Origin: Thioalkalivibrio sp. ALE31 | GTDB taxonomy: Bacteria > Pseudomonadota > Gammaproteobacteria > Ectothiorhodospirales > Ectothiorhodospiraceae | Direction of reading: 5' to 3' | NCBI RefSeq assembly: GCF_000377405.1 | Contig: NZ_KB905023.1 | Coordinates: 124,001-188,000 of the forward strand | DNA length: 64,000 bases | In this document: positions 55,729-64,000 of the stretch, piece by piece | How positions within the stretch are numbered: position 1 is the first letter of the stretch | Layout: each line of letters opens with the position of its first letter | Program-made: the position numbers and the translations under genes | Notes under the pieces: generated by a model | The model's input: only the letters and a program-made list of their open reading frames with translations | The model's database searches: none | Told to the model about the DNA's origin: nothing

Positions 55729-57861
55729 TCAGTCGAGTACGCGCGGGGTCACGAAGATCAGCAATTCGGCCTTGGTGTTCTCCGTGGAGCGGTTGCGGAA
55801 CAGGTTGCCGAGGAACGGGATGTCCCCGAAGAAAGGCACCTTCTCCAGGTTGGTGCGGCTGTCGATCTCGTACACGCCGCCCAGCACCACGGTCTCGCCA
55901 TTGCCGACAAAGACCTGGGTCTCCACCTCGCGCTTGTTGATCCCCGGCACGCCGAGGATAACGCGCTGGCTGGGCTCATCCTTCTTGACGTTGATGTCGA
56001 GGATCACGTTTCCGTTCGGTGTGATCTGCGGCGTCACCTCGGTGGAAAGCACCGCCTCGATGAACTGGGTGGACGTCGCCCCGGAGGCGGTCGCCTCCTG
56101 ATAGGGGATCTCCTCACCCTGCTTGATCGTGGCGGTCTGGCCGTTGGCGGTGATGACACGCGGGCTGGAGATGATCTCGCCGCGACCCTCGACTTGCAGG
56201 GCCGACAGTTCGAGATCCAGCAAAATGCCGCTGCGCAGGATGCTGAGCCCGGCACTCCCGGCATTCCCGCCTGCAGGCAACGAACTGTTCAGGCGATCAC
56301 CAATTGCAAGGCCGCCCATATTCCCGGGGCTGGTGCCAAGGGCACTGTCGGAGCCTTCCAGCGATCCGGACAGGCCCGCAGGCGTACGTCGATCGCTCCC
56401 CCGAGTCGCGCTAATGCCAAATCGAGCGCCCAGTTCGCGGTTGAAGGTGTCTTCCGCAATCACAATGCGGGTCTCGATCAGGACCTGCTGGACCGGGACG
56501 TCCAGCGTCGAGACCAGACGACGCACGTCCTCGATCCGGCTCTGAGTGTCCTGCACCAGCAGGGTATTGGTACGCGTATCGATGGTGATGCTGCCACGCT
56601 CGGACAGGAACTGGCCGCCATCACCACCCCGGATCAGCGAGGCAATCTGTTCCGCCTGGGCGAAGTTGATCTGCACGAACTCGGTGCGCAGGGGCTCCAG
56701 CTCCTGGCGGTCACGCTGTGTCTCCATCTCCTGGCGCTCGCGCGCGGCGATCTCCTGGCTGGGGGCGACGTACAGGACGTTGCCGTCCATGCGCTTGTCG
56801 AGGCCGCGGGCGCGCAGAATGATGTCCAGCGCCTGGTCCCAGGGGACGTTGTTCAACCGCAGCGTGATGTTGCCCCCCACGGTATCGCTGACCACGATGT
56901 TCAGATCGGTGAAGTCCGCCAGCAGCTGCAGGACGGAGCGCACCTCGATGTCCTGGAAATTCAGCGACAGGCGTTCACCCTCGAATTCCTCTTCCTCACG
57001 CGCACGGGCCTGGCGCTCCGCCTCGGAGATCGGGGCGACCTCGAGGACAAACTGGCGGTCGCTCTGGTAGGACAGGATCTCGTATTCCCCGCGCGCCTCG
57101 ACCTCCATACGCACGCGGTCACGTTCCGCGACGGTGTCGATCATATGCACCGGGGTGGCAAAGTCGACGACGTCGAGGCGGCGCTCGAGGGCTTCGTCGA
57201 TCATCGCGCGGGGGAAGGTCATCTCGATGCGCCCCGCCTGCTCACGGACGTTGATCTCGGCGCCGGAGCGCGAGAGATCGACCTCGACGCGACCCTCGCC
57301 CTCGCTGCCGCGACGGAAGTCGATTCCGGTAATCTCGACCGGGCGCGCACTGCGGGTGACCGGGGTCGGTTCACCCGCGCGGTCCACGACCTGCTGGGTT
57401 CGGGCATCCGCCTCGGAGACCCCGCGACCCAGGGTCAGGATCAGGTTATTGCCCTCCACCCGGGTCTGGTACTCGGAGGCCTGGGTCAGATTGAGGACCA
57501 CGCGCGTGCGGTTGCCCGCCTCTACGGAGCTTGCGCGCAGGATGGGCCCCACGTTCAGGTCGGTCTCGCGCTGTGGCAACGAGTTGCCCACGTTGGGCAG
57601 ATCCAGCGCAATACGCGGCGGCGAATCAATCGCGAAGGCACGGATGTCGGAAGGCGGTGCTTCGGAGAAGCGCAGGTTCACCTGCACCCGGTCCCCGCTC
57701 AGGCTGCCGGCCCGGATCTCTTCCAGTTCGGTGGCAGCCACCCCCTGGGACACCATGAACAGCAGGCCGGCCACGACCGTCCCTGCGAAAGCGCGCATGG
57801 AAGAACCCATGTTGAATCCCCTGTTGGTTATGCCGACCTTGCGGCGAATGCTCGTCATCAT
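55729..57861 (-). CDS. pilQ: Type IV pilus secretin PilQ
   Basis: The outer-membrane secretin through which type IV pili exit, also a route for DNA uptake in competent species. The 710-residue precursor starts at the ATG with GGGGGAG; a hydrophobic signal begins near residue 22 (RAFAGTVVAGLLFM). An AMIN domain region (about 40-150), a second AMIN-like part, an STN domain (about 300-350, LSLNFQDIEVRSVLQLLADF), an N-type secretin repeat and the secretin barrel (about 440-700, with VLIETRIVIAED and VILDINVKKDEPS) follow. The end is complete. It overlaps nothing; 18 bases separate it from pilP. Confidence 0.94.
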   Translation of the reverse strand: MMTSIRRKVGITNRGFNMGSSMRAFAGTVVAGLLFMVSQGVAATELEEIRAGSLSGDRVQVNLRFSEAPPSDIRAFAIDSPPRIALDLPNVGNSLPQRETDLNVGPILRASSVEAGNRTRVVLNLTQASEYQTRVEGNNLILTLGRGVSEADARTQQVVDRAGEPTPVTRSARPVEITGIDFRRGSEGEGRVEVDLSRSGAEINVREQAGRIEMTFPRAMIDEALERRLDVVDFATPVHMIDTVAERDRVRMEVEARGEYEILSYQSDRQFVLEVAPISEAERQARAREEEEFEGERLSLNFQDIEVRSVLQLLADFTDLNIVVSDTVGGNITLRLNNVPWDQALDIILRARGLDKRMDGNVLYVAPSQEIAARERQEMETQRDRQELEPLRTEFVQINFAQAEQIASLIRGGDGGQFLSERGSITIDTRTNTLLVQDTQSRIEDVRRLVSTLDVPVQQVLIETRIVIAEDTFNRELGARFGISATRGSDRRTPAGLSGSLEGSDSALGTSPGNMGGLAIGDRLNSSLPAGGNAGSAGLSILRSGILLDLELSALQVEGRGEIISSPRVITANGQTATIKQGEEIPYQEATASGATSTQFIEAVLSTEVTPQITPNGNVILDINVKKDEPSQRVILGVPGINKREVETQVFVGNGETVVLGGVYEIDSRTNLEKVPFFGDIPFLGNLFRNRSTENTKAELLIFVTPRVLD

Positions 57862-57879
57862 GTTCTTCTCCCCCAACCG

Positions 57880-58422
57880 CTATTCGGTCAGCGCTACCGA
57901 ATTCTCGCGTTCCACATGGCCCCCGAAGGCATCCGGCACCACCTCGATCAGCCGGATCTGGGTGGGCGTGATTTCGACGATTTCGCCGTGGTTCTGTCCC
58001 ATGTAGTTGCCTTCGGTTACCCGCTGGACCCCGCGGTCCGGGGTTCGGACCAGGGCATAGCGAACGCCATGCTGCTCCAGCGACCCGACCATGCGCAGGG
58101 AATCCAGCGGGAAGCCCTCGAGGAACTCGCGCGGGCGATCGGGATCGACCTCGGCATCACCCGGCTGCCCCTCGGCCGCCGCCAGCTCCGGCTGCGCGAT
58201 TACCGACGAGTCAAACGGCGACCGCGTATGTCCGGGATAGAGGTACGGTTCGTGCGGGTCCAGGGTCGGGATCGGCTCGATCCCGCTCCCCGGGCGCTCC
58301 TTTACCTCGGCGATATAGCGCTCGAGGTCGCGGTTATCCTGGGTACAGCCGGAAAGCAGGAAGCCACCCGCCAGCACCAGGGCCAACCCGGGCCACACCA
58401 CCTGCATGGAAGAATGCTTCAT
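57880..58422 (-). CDS. pilP: Type IV pilus assembly lipoprotein PilP
   Basis: PilP is an inner-membrane lipoprotein joining PilNO to the PilQ secretin. The 180-residue precursor has a signal ending LLSGC (lipobox, Cys26), an unstructured Pro-rich region with DPHEPYLYPGHTRSPFD, and a C-terminal beta domain with FLEGFPLDSLRMVGSL and YALVRTPDRGVQRVTEGNYMGQNHGEI. Its ATG overlaps the pilO stop. Confidence 0.93.
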   Translation of the reverse strand: MKHSSMQVVWPGLALVLAGGFLLSGCTQDNRDLERYIAEVKERPGSGIEPIPTLDPHEPYLYPGHTRSPFDSSVIAQPELAAAEGQPGDAEVDPDRPREFLEGFPLDSLRMVGSLEQHGVRYALVRTPDRGVQRVTEGNYMGQNHGEIVEITPTQIRLIEVVPDAFGGHVERENSVALTE

Positions 58423-59003
58423 CAGTTCTCCTCCAGGTAGCGGTAGGTGCGGGCGACTGCATCCATCAGCAGGTCATTGTCGGAATCACCGGGACGGATA
58501 TGCATGTTGTGCATGGTCACCACCCGAGGCAGGGCCGACACCCCGCTGACGAACTCGGCAAGGTCCTCGTATCCGCCGCGGACCCGCAGCCGGATCGGGA
58601 CCTCGGCGTAGAAGTCACGGCGGTTCTCGCCGCGCGGCTCGAACAGCTCGATTTCCAGCCCCGCCTGCAATCCGGTCTGCGAGATGTCCACCAGCAGACT
58701 GGGGATCTCCGCGCTGCTGGGCAGCAGCTCGAGCAGGGAGGCGAACATGCGCTCCATCTCCTCCAGCTGGTCCTCGTAGGCCTGAAGGTTGGCGGCGCGC
58801 TGCTGCTTGTCCTCGAACTCGTCGCGCAGCTGCAGTTCACGGCTCTCCGCGCGCTCGAGATCCGTGCGCTGATCACCGATGAACAGGTAGTAGGACAGGC
58901 CGAGGATGGCCAGGACAATCACGACCAGGATCAGGCCCTTGACGCCCCAGGAGGCCTCCCCGATGTTGTTGAAGTCGATCTGGTTGAGTTCCTTGAGATC
59001 CAT
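58422..59003 (-). CDS. pilO: Type IV pilus alignment protein PilO
   Basis: A 193-residue inner-membrane protein with a short cytoplasmic start, one transmembrane helix (about 23-43, GLILVVIVLAILGLSYYLF), a coiled coil (about 50-90, RAESRELQLRDEFEDKQQRAANLQAYEDQLEEM) and a ferredoxin-like periplasmic domain. It pairs with PilN to build the alignment complex. Coupled to pilN and pilP by one-base overlaps. Confidence 0.93.
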   Translation of the reverse strand: MDLKELNQIDFNNIGEASWGVKGLILVVIVLAILGLSYYLFIGDQRTDLERAESRELQLRDEFEDKQQRAANLQAYEDQLEEMERMFASLLELLPSSAEIPSLLVDISQTGLQAGLEIELFEPRGENRRDFYAEVPIRLRVRGGYEDLAEFVSGVSALPRVVTMHNMHIRPGDSDNDLLMDAVARTYRYLEEN

Positions 59004-59566
59004 CAGGAATCCCCCTCTTCGGCATCCGGCCGGGTCTGCGTGGCATCCAGACGGAAGTCACGCACCTGGAGACGGCCCTCTTCCCGGGTCTCGATGATCT
59101 GCAGGTTGGAACTGCCCAGCCAGGGCGACGCGTCGATCCGGCGCATCAGCGCGGAGATCCGCGTGTTGGACTCGGAACGCCCGACCAGCCGGACATTCTC
59201 GCCCTCCTGACGAACCTCGCTGAGGAATGTGCCATCGGGCAGCGTCTCGACCAGCTGGTCAAACAGGTGGACCGCCTCGGGACGGCGGGCCTGCAGGGTC
59301 TGGATCACTTCCATGCGGGCGATAAGCGCCTCGCGCTGCTCGTCCAGATCTCGGATCCGGGCAATCTGGCGGTCCAGCTCGCGGATCTCGCTCTCCAGCA
59401 TCTGGTTGCGCGACTGCTGATGGTCAATCAGCGCGCCCATGAAGCTGTAGCCGGCGAAGGCCAGCAGGACGCCGACCACGGCGGCGCCGCCGGCCGCACC
59501 GAAGAACTGCTTGCGCCGTTGCTCGCGGGCCTTCTCGCGCCAGGGAAGGAGGTTGATGTAGATCAT
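59003..59566 (-). CDS. pilN: Type IV pilus assembly protein PilN
   Basis: A 187-residue bitopic protein. The cytoplasmic N-terminal motif INLLPWREKAREQRRKQFF binds PilM (INLLPWR is the family signature), the transmembrane helix is about residues 22-45, then a coiled coil (about 48-80) and the periplasmic ferredoxin-like domain. It overlaps the pilM stop by 4 bases. Confidence 0.94.
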   Translation of the reverse strand: MIYINLLPWREKAREQRRKQFFGAAGGAAVVGVLLAFAGYSFMGALIDHQQSRNQMLESEIRELDRQIARIRDLDEQREALIARMEVIQTLQARRPEAVHLFDQLVETLPDGTFLSEVRQEGENVRLVGRSESNTRISALMRRIDASPWLGSSNLQIIETREEGRLQVRDFRLDATQTRPDAEEGDS

Positions 59567-60630
59567 GACGCATACCCCCGCATGGCCAGGCCACAGGCGG
59601 TCATCAGCGCCGGGGCATCATTGGCGAAGCGTTCCTGGTTGACCCGCTTGGCCAGCGCCATGCCGCGGAACGGATTGGCGATGGAGACCGGCGTGCCGGC
59701 AGCCTCCTCCAGCAGTTCGTCCACACCCGGGATGGCCGCACACCCGCCGCCCAGGAGGATGTGGTCGATGGTGTCCTGCGGGCGCGTGACGTAGAAGTAC
59801 TGCAGCAGCCGCTGGATCTGGTCGACCATGGTCTGCTTGAAGGGCTCGAGGATGGAGCTGCCGTAGTCGGCCGGCAGGTCACCGCTCATCTTGGCGGACC
59901 CGGCTTCCTGATAGTTCATGCTGTAGCGGCGCATAATCTCCTCGGTAAGCATGCGACCGCCGAAATTCTGCTCGCGGGTGTAGACCACGCCCTCGTCCTG
60001 GCTGACGACGTACACCGCGGTGACCGAGGAGCCGACGTCCACCACCGCCACGATAGGCTTGCTTTCGCGATCGGGGATCTGCTCCATCAGGCGCTCGGCG
60101 GTGTGCTCGATCGCGTAGGCCTCGACGTCCACCAGCTCGGGGGTCAGCTTGGCGGCCTCGGCAATGGCCACGCGCGAATCGACGTTCTCGCGGCGCGAGG
60201 CCACCACGAGGACATCCACCATCTGCGGGTTCTTCTCGTTCTTGCCCAGGACCTGGAAGTCCAGGTTGACCTCTTCGAGGGTGTAGGGGATGTACTGATC
60301 GGCCTCCACGAAGACCTGGCCTTCGAGTTCCGCATCGCCCAGCGCGGCCGACATTTGAATGGTCTTGGTGATGACAGCGGAGGAGGGGACGGCCATCGCA
60401 CAGTGCTTGAGTCGAGTCCCGGACCGCTTGACCGCCCGGGCCAGGGCATTGCCCACGGCCTCGGTGTCCTGACAGACCTTGTCGACCATCACCCCGTCCG
60501 GCAACGGCTCGACCGCGAAGGCCTCGACCCGGTACCCCTTACCCTGTCGCGCCAGCTCCAGCACCTTGACGGCTGCCGAGCTGATGTCCACGCCCAGGAC
60601 CCCATGTTTGGATTTTCCGAGACTCAGCAC
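59563..60630 (-). CDS. pilM: Type IV pilus assembly ATPase-like protein PilM
   Basis: An actin-like cytoplasmic protein (355 residues) that binds the PilN tail and links to the pilus motor. It starts at GTG (60630) with GGGGG four bases upstream and begins VLSLGKSKHGVLGVDISSAAVK, with the phosphate-1 Asp near residue 14. IVAVVDVGSSVTAVYVV and LLGGGCAAIPGVDELLEEA are the other ATP-site segments. First gene of the leftward pilMNOPQ operon. Confidence 0.94.
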   Translation of the reverse strand: MLSLGKSKHGVLGVDISSAAVKVLELARQGKGYRVEAFAVEPLPDGVMVDKVCQDTEAVGNALARAVKRSGTRLKHCAMAVPSSAVITKTIQMSAALGDAELEGQVFVEADQYIPYTLEEVNLDFQVLGKNEKNPQMVDVLVVASRRENVDSRVAIAEAAKLTPELVDVEAYAIEHTAERLMEQIPDRESKPIVAVVDVGSSVTAVYVVSQDEGVVYTREQNFGGRMLTEEIMRRYSMNYQEAGSAKMSGDLPADYGSSILEPFKQTMVDQIQRLLQYFYVTRPQDTIDHILLGGGCAAIPGVDELLEEAAGTPVSIANPFRGMALAKRVNQERFANDAPALMTACGLAMRGYAS

Positions 60631-60697
60631 ACATCCCCCTGTATACCCCAACGAAAGTAACTGGTAGCGTTACAATCACGTATGCTAGCTCGTTCAC

Positions 60698-60725
60698 AAT
60701 ATACACCGCGACTTCGAGGTTGCAA
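60698..60725 (-). promoter_or_regulatory. Candidate promoter for pilMNOPQ
   Basis: On the minus strand TTGCAA (complement of 60720-60725) and TATATT (complement of 60698-60703) are separated by 16 bases, a plausible sigma-70 type promoter about 70 bases upstream of the pilM GTG. Its -35 hexamer overlaps the left arm of the perfect palindrome 60724-60744. Confidence 0.45.
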
Positions 60726-60744
60726 GTCGCATTGAATGCGACTT
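60724..60744. promoter_or_regulatory. Perfect 21-bp palindrome (operator candidate)
   Basis: Two 10-base arms, AAGTCGCATT and AATGCGACTT, around a single G. It sits in the gap between the divergent pilM and PBP1A genes, 30 bases upstream of the PBP1A ATG and touching the candidate pilM -35. The form suits a dimeric regulator. No T-run follows, so it is not an intrinsic terminator. Confidence 0.55.
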
Positions 60745-60773
60745 CTCACCTTGGCCTCACTTTTTTTGCTGTC

Positions 60774-63152
60774 ATGAATCCGGTCTTGAAGATTATTTCG
60801 GCGCTGCTGGCCCTGATTCTGGCAGCCGGTATCGGCCTGTCCGTCGCCCTGGCGGCCCTGTACATCTACTATGCGCCCACCCTCCCCGAGGCGGACGCCG
60901 TGCGGGACGTACGCCTGCAGACACCCCTGCAGGTACGCAGTGCGGATGGACGCCTGATGGGCGAGTTCGCGGAAGAACGGCGCATCCCGGTGCCGATCGA
61001 CGCCATCCCGCAGCAGGTTCGCGACGCCTTTATCGCAGCCGAGGACGAGCGCTTCTACGATCATCCCGGCGTGGACGTGATGGGCCTGGCCCGGGCCGCG
61101 CTGAACCTCGTCTCCACCGGCGGCCAGCGCACCCAGGGCGGCAGCACGATCACCATGCAGCTGGCGCGCAACATCTTTCTTACGCGCGACCGTACGTATG
61201 AACGCAAGCTCCGCGAGATCTTCCTGGCCATCCGTCTGGAACAGGAAATGTCCAAGGACGAGATCCTCGAGCTGTATCTGAACAAGATCTATCTGGGCCA
61301 GCGGGCCTACGGTATCGAGGCTGCCTCGCGGGTCTACTTCGGCCGGTCGCTGGAGGATCTGGAACTGGACGAGATCGCCACCCTCGCGGCCCTGCCCAAG
61401 GCCCCCTCCACGACCAACCCGGTCGCCAGCCCCGAACGCGCCGAGATCCGCCGCAACTATGTGCTGCGACGGATGTTGGAGACCGGCGCAATCGACGAGG
61501 CCGCCTTCGAAACGGCGGTGTCGCGCCCGGTCCTGTCGGAACGCCACACCGCCGCGACCGAAATCGACGCCCACTGGGTCGCGGAGATGGCACGCCAGAT
61601 GGTTGTGAACCTGTGGGGTGACGAGGCCTATCGCCGCGGGCTCCAGGTGCACACCACGATTGATTCCCGCCAGCAGGAAGCGGCCAATCAGGCCCTCCGG
61701 GAAGGATTGCTGGAATATGACGAGCGTCACGGTTTTCGCGGTCCGGAGATGCGCATTCCGGAGGCCACCCTGGACGATTCCGATGCCCGCGAACGGGCAC
61801 TGAAGGCCATCGGCATCCACGGACGCCTGCTTTTTCCCGCCGTGGTGCTGGGCCTGGACGAGGACGGGACCCTGCGGGTCGACGGTGGCCGCATCGGCGA
61901 GCAGACAATCCTGCCGGAGGACCGCGAATGGGCCGGATCGCCCGATTTCGCCCGCGGCGACGTCATCCGCATCCGCCCCTACACCGACGGGCGCTGGCGC
62001 CTGGCGCAGAAGCCGGAGGTTACCGGGGCCGTGATCGCGCAGGCCCCGGAGGACGGTGCCATCACAGCCCTGGCCGGCGGGTTCGATTTCTTCGAGAACC
62101 GCTACGACCGGACGACCCAGGCCCAGCGCCAGCCCGGCTCGGCCTTCAAGCCACTGGTGTACGCCCTCGCCCTGCGCGAGGGCTACCGCCCCGAAGGGAC
62201 CGTCATCGACGCCCCGATGGTCTTCAACGACCCGGCGCTCGGGGCGGAATGGCGGCCCCAGAACTACACCCGGCGTTTCCATGGCGAGACTACCCTGCGC
62301 GAGGCACTGGCCAACTCCCGCAACCTCGCGTCCATCCGGCTGCTGGACCGCCTGGGTACCGGGAACGTCCACCTGGAACTGACCCGCTTCGGCCTGGACC
62401 TGGAAACCCAGCCAAACAACCTGTCCATGGTCCTGGGCACGGGGACCCTGACCCCGCTGCAGCTCAACAACGCCTATGGGGTATTCGCCAGCGGCGGCCG
62501 CCTGAACAGCCCCTGGATCATCACCCGCATCGAGACCGTGGATGGCGAAGTGCTCTACGAGGCCCCCACCGAACGCGCCTGCCCGGCCCCCTGCTCCAGC
62601 CCCAAGGGGCAGGACCTGCCGCTGGTCGCGAGCAGCGGGCCCCTGCAGTACACCGACCCCACTCCGGTCCTGCAGCCCGGGGTCGCCTGGCAGATGGGCG
62701 AGATGCTGCGCGGCGTCATCACCTCGGGCACGGGCCGGCGCGCCCTGGAGCTCGGGCGCTCCGACCTGGCCGGCAAGACCGGCACCACCAACGATTACCG
62801 CGACGCATGGTTCGCCGGGTTCAACGCGGACCTGGTCGCGACCGCCTGGATCGGGTTTGACGACAATCGCGAACTGGGCCGGCGCGAGAGCGGCGGACGT
62901 GCGGCACTGCCGATCTGGACGCGCTTCATGGGGAGCGTTCTGGCGGATGAGCCGGAACGCCCGCTGGAGCGCCCCGACGACCTCGTGCGCGTCGCCATCC
63001 TGCCGAATGGCCAGCGCGCGCCCAGTGACGACACGCCGGGCGCGCGCAACCAGTGGCTACTGCCCCATCAGATCCCGGAGCGCGGCCACGTGATCCCGGG
63101 GAGCAACGGAGACGGCGACAGCGGCAGTCAGCAACCCGAACTGGTGTTTTGA
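60774..63152 (+). CDS. mrcA: Bifunctional penicillin-binding protein 1A
   Basis: A class A PBP (792 residues) that polymerises and crosslinks peptidoglycan. A membrane anchor is near residues 5-30. The GT51 glycosyltransferase has the catalytic Glu90 in AAEDERFYDHPGVD and QGGSTITMQLARN. The PBP1A-specific OB-like insert follows. The transpeptidase has the nucleophile Ser in PGSAFKPLVYAL (about 455), SRN, and KTGTTNDYRDAWFAG (about 665). Start ATG at 60774; longer readings run into the promoter region. Partner LpoA is encoded at the left edge of this window. Divergent pilM next door is the normal gammaproteobacterial order. Confidence 0.95.
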   Translation: MNPVLKIISALLALILAAGIGLSVALAALYIYYAPTLPEADAVRDVRLQTPLQVRSADGRLMGEFAEERRIPVPIDAIPQQVRDAFIAAEDERFYDHPGVDVMGLARAALNLVSTGGQRTQGGSTITMQLARNIFLTRDRTYERKLREIFLAIRLEQEMSKDEILELYLNKIYLGQRAYGIEAASRVYFGRSLEDLELDEIATLAALPKAPSTTNPVASPERAEIRRNYVLRRMLETGAIDEAAFETAVSRPVLSERHTAATEIDAHWVAEMARQMVVNLWGDEAYRRGLQVHTTIDSRQQEAANQALREGLLEYDERHGFRGPEMRIPEATLDDSDARERALKAIGIHGRLLFPAVVLGLDEDGTLRVDGGRIGEQTILPEDREWAGSPDFARGDVIRIRPYTDGRWRLAQKPEVTGAVIAQAPEDGAITALAGGFDFFENRYDRTTQAQRQPGSAFKPLVYALALREGYRPEGTVIDAPMVFNDPALGAEWRPQNYTRRFHGETTLREALANSRNLASIRLLDRLGTGNVHLELTRFGLDLETQPNNLSMVLGTGTLTPLQLNNAYGVFASGGRLNSPWIITRIETVDGEVLYEAPTERACPAPCSSPKGQDLPLVASSGPLQYTDPTPVLQPGVAWQMGEMLRGVITSGTGRRALELGRSDLAGKTGTTNDYRDAWFAGFNADLVATAWIGFDDNRELGRRESGGRAALPIWTRFMGSVLADEPERPLERPDDLVRVAILPNGQRAPSDDTPGARNQWLLPHQIPERGHVIPGSNGDGDSGSQQPELVF

Positions 63153-63757
63153 TGGGCGCCCCTTCGCGTATCCGCCAGGAACTGGCGCAGGAGGCCGCGC
63201 GCATCATGCTTGACGACGGCATCCGCGACTTTGCGCTCGCCAAGCGCAAGGCCGCCGAGCACCTGGGAGTGGACAACCGTCACGAGATGCCCGGCAATCT
63301 GGAGATCCAGGATGCCGCCATCGAGCGCAGTCGGCTGTTCGCCAGCCCGGCCAGCCGCGCCGCCTATCGTGAACGACTGGCGGCGGCCCTGATCGTGATG
63401 GAGCGCCTGCGCCATCTCGAGCCGCGCCTGGTCGGCCCCCTGCTCCAGGGCCTGGTCGAATCCCAGCCCCTGCTCAATCTGCATGGTTTTGCCGAGACCG
63501 TGGAGGAGGTAATCCTGGAACTGGGTGAACGGGGTATCCAGTGCGAGACCGGGGAACGCCGCTATCGCAGCCGTCAGGGCCGCGAGCAGCGTATTCCCTT
63601 CCTCGCCTTTCGCGGCCCCGACGACACCGACGTGGAACTCACGGTCTTCCCGCTGGACGGGTTGCGCCAGTCGCCCCCCTCCCCGGTGGACGGGCGACCG
63701 ATGCCCCGGGCCACGCGCGCGGAGGTAGAAAGGCTGCTGGCAGAGGCCGACGCCTAA
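63152..63757 (+). CDS. Conserved protein of unknown function
   Basis: A 201-residue cytosolic protein. The N-terminal segment IRQELAQEAARIMLDDGIRDFALAKRKAAEHLGV resembles an uncharacterised proteobacterial family whose C-terminal half looks nucleotidyltransferase-like (GPLLQGLV, then LNLHGFAETVEEVILELGERGI and DDTDVELTVFPLDGLRQ). The usual G-S catalytic motif is weak here, so I do not claim activity. The ATG overlaps the PBP1A stop (TGATG), so it is translationally linked. Confidence 0.6.
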   Translation: MGAPSRIRQELAQEAARIMLDDGIRDFALAKRKAAEHLGVDNRHEMPGNLEIQDAAIERSRLFASPASRAAYRERLAAALIVMERLRHLEPRLVGPLLQGLVESQPLLNLHGFAETVEEVILELGERGIQCETGERRYRSRQGREQRIPFLAFRGPDDTDVELTVFPLDGLRQSPPSPVDGRPMPRATRAEVERLLAEADA

Positions 63758-63825
63758 GAAGCGCCGGCAGCAGCGGACTAACCAGGGGATCGAGATCAAG
63801 CGCCGCCGGCGCGCTGCGATCGCCC

Positions 63826-63993
63826 AGGAGCCTATCGGGCTTGGGTGGTCGTCGCGAGCGTGATGGGAGAGTGAGACCCTTTTTTCGGTCTCTCGAGGCG
63901 CATAGTGGGGACTATGTAACGAGAGAGAGCGGAACAGGGGCCGCTCTCCCATACGCGCAGCAGATCACTCCCAAATCCGACAGGCTCCTAGTA
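63826..63993. mobile_element. MITE-like element with long imperfect inverted repeats
   Basis: About 165 bases bounded by inverted ends: AGGAGCCTATCGGGCTTGGG on the left and the complement of CCCAAATCCGACAGGCTCCT on the right. The similarity continues inward with ATGGGAGAG on the left and CTCTCCCAT on the right. The centre holds ACCCTTTTTTCGGTCT. There is no open frame, so it is non-autonomous. Target duplications could not be identified. The remaining bases 63758-63825 and 63994-64000 show no gene. Confidence 0.65.
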
Positions 63994-64000
63994 ACACCCC

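Overview
The window is dense, high-GC chromosomal DNA that reads as a gammaproteobacterium. The gene content and order (sspAB beside petABC, mlaFEDCB and murA, the yrbG-kdsD-kdsC-lptCAB-rpoN-hpf-ptsN-rapZ-HPr block, pilMNOPQ divergent from PBP1A) are gammaproteobacterial. A cytochrome bc1 complex, acidic proteins and the small repeat families suggest a Chromatiales/Ectothiorhodospiraceae-type organism of the Thioalkalivibrio kind. That placement is inferred from general resemblance, not from a search. No rRNA, tRNA, CRISPR array, intact transposase or prophage was seen.

Layout. 1-2.7 kb: 3' end of the PBP1A activator lpoA, yraN and a GlcD-type flavin oxidase. 2.7-8.9 kb: sspAB, the cytochrome bc1 genes petABC, a NIF3 protein, and a DegS/AlgW-type protease reading away from it. 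8.9-13.9 kb: a leftward copper-handling operon (histidine-rich small protein, TolC-like lipoprotein, multicopper oxidase, CopC, CopD) with histidine-rich tails encoded by 9-bp repeats. 14-18.8 kb: pepN, repeat clusters, tatD and a short-chain dehydrogenase. 18.8-25.5 kb: a more accessory stretch with a two-gene unit containing a WYL-like protein, a double-ACT protein, an ATP-grasp (RLAN) ligase overlapping a GNAT/C39-peptidase fusion, a haloacid-dehalogenase-like protein, a toxin-antitoxin pair with a frameshifted toxin, and bolA. 25.5-31.6 kb: a phosphodiesterase, a small Cys protein and the giant helicase Lhr.

31.8-40.5 kb (leftward): mlaFEDCB, murA, hisG, a DAHP synthase, hisD and hisC. 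This links envelope lipid transport, peptidoglycan precursor synthesis and amino-acid synthesis on one strand. 40.5-43.4 kb: three extra genes sit where the mla and lpt clusters are usually adjacent. 43.4-52.8 kb (rightward): a Ca/Na antiporter, Kdo synthesis (kdsD, kdsC), LPS export (lptCAB), rpoN, hpf, and a regulatory phosphotransferase set (ptsN, hprK, rapZ, EIIA-Man, HPr). No Enzyme I or sugar permease gene is present. 52.9-55.6 kb: a PfkB-type kinase, two tandem SnoaL-like genes and aroK. 55.7-60.6 kb: pilMNOPQ. 60.7-63.8 kb: PBP1A and a conserved protein of unknown function. The right end holds a MITE-like inverted-repeat element.

The most interesting points are the histidine-tailed copper operon with its HGD-coding minisatellite, the RLAN ligase plus GNAT/C39 pair, the WYL-like two-gene unit, a perfect 21-bp palindrome between pilM and the PBP1A gene, and several families of dispersed palindromic repeats, one of which supplies the stop codon of pepN.
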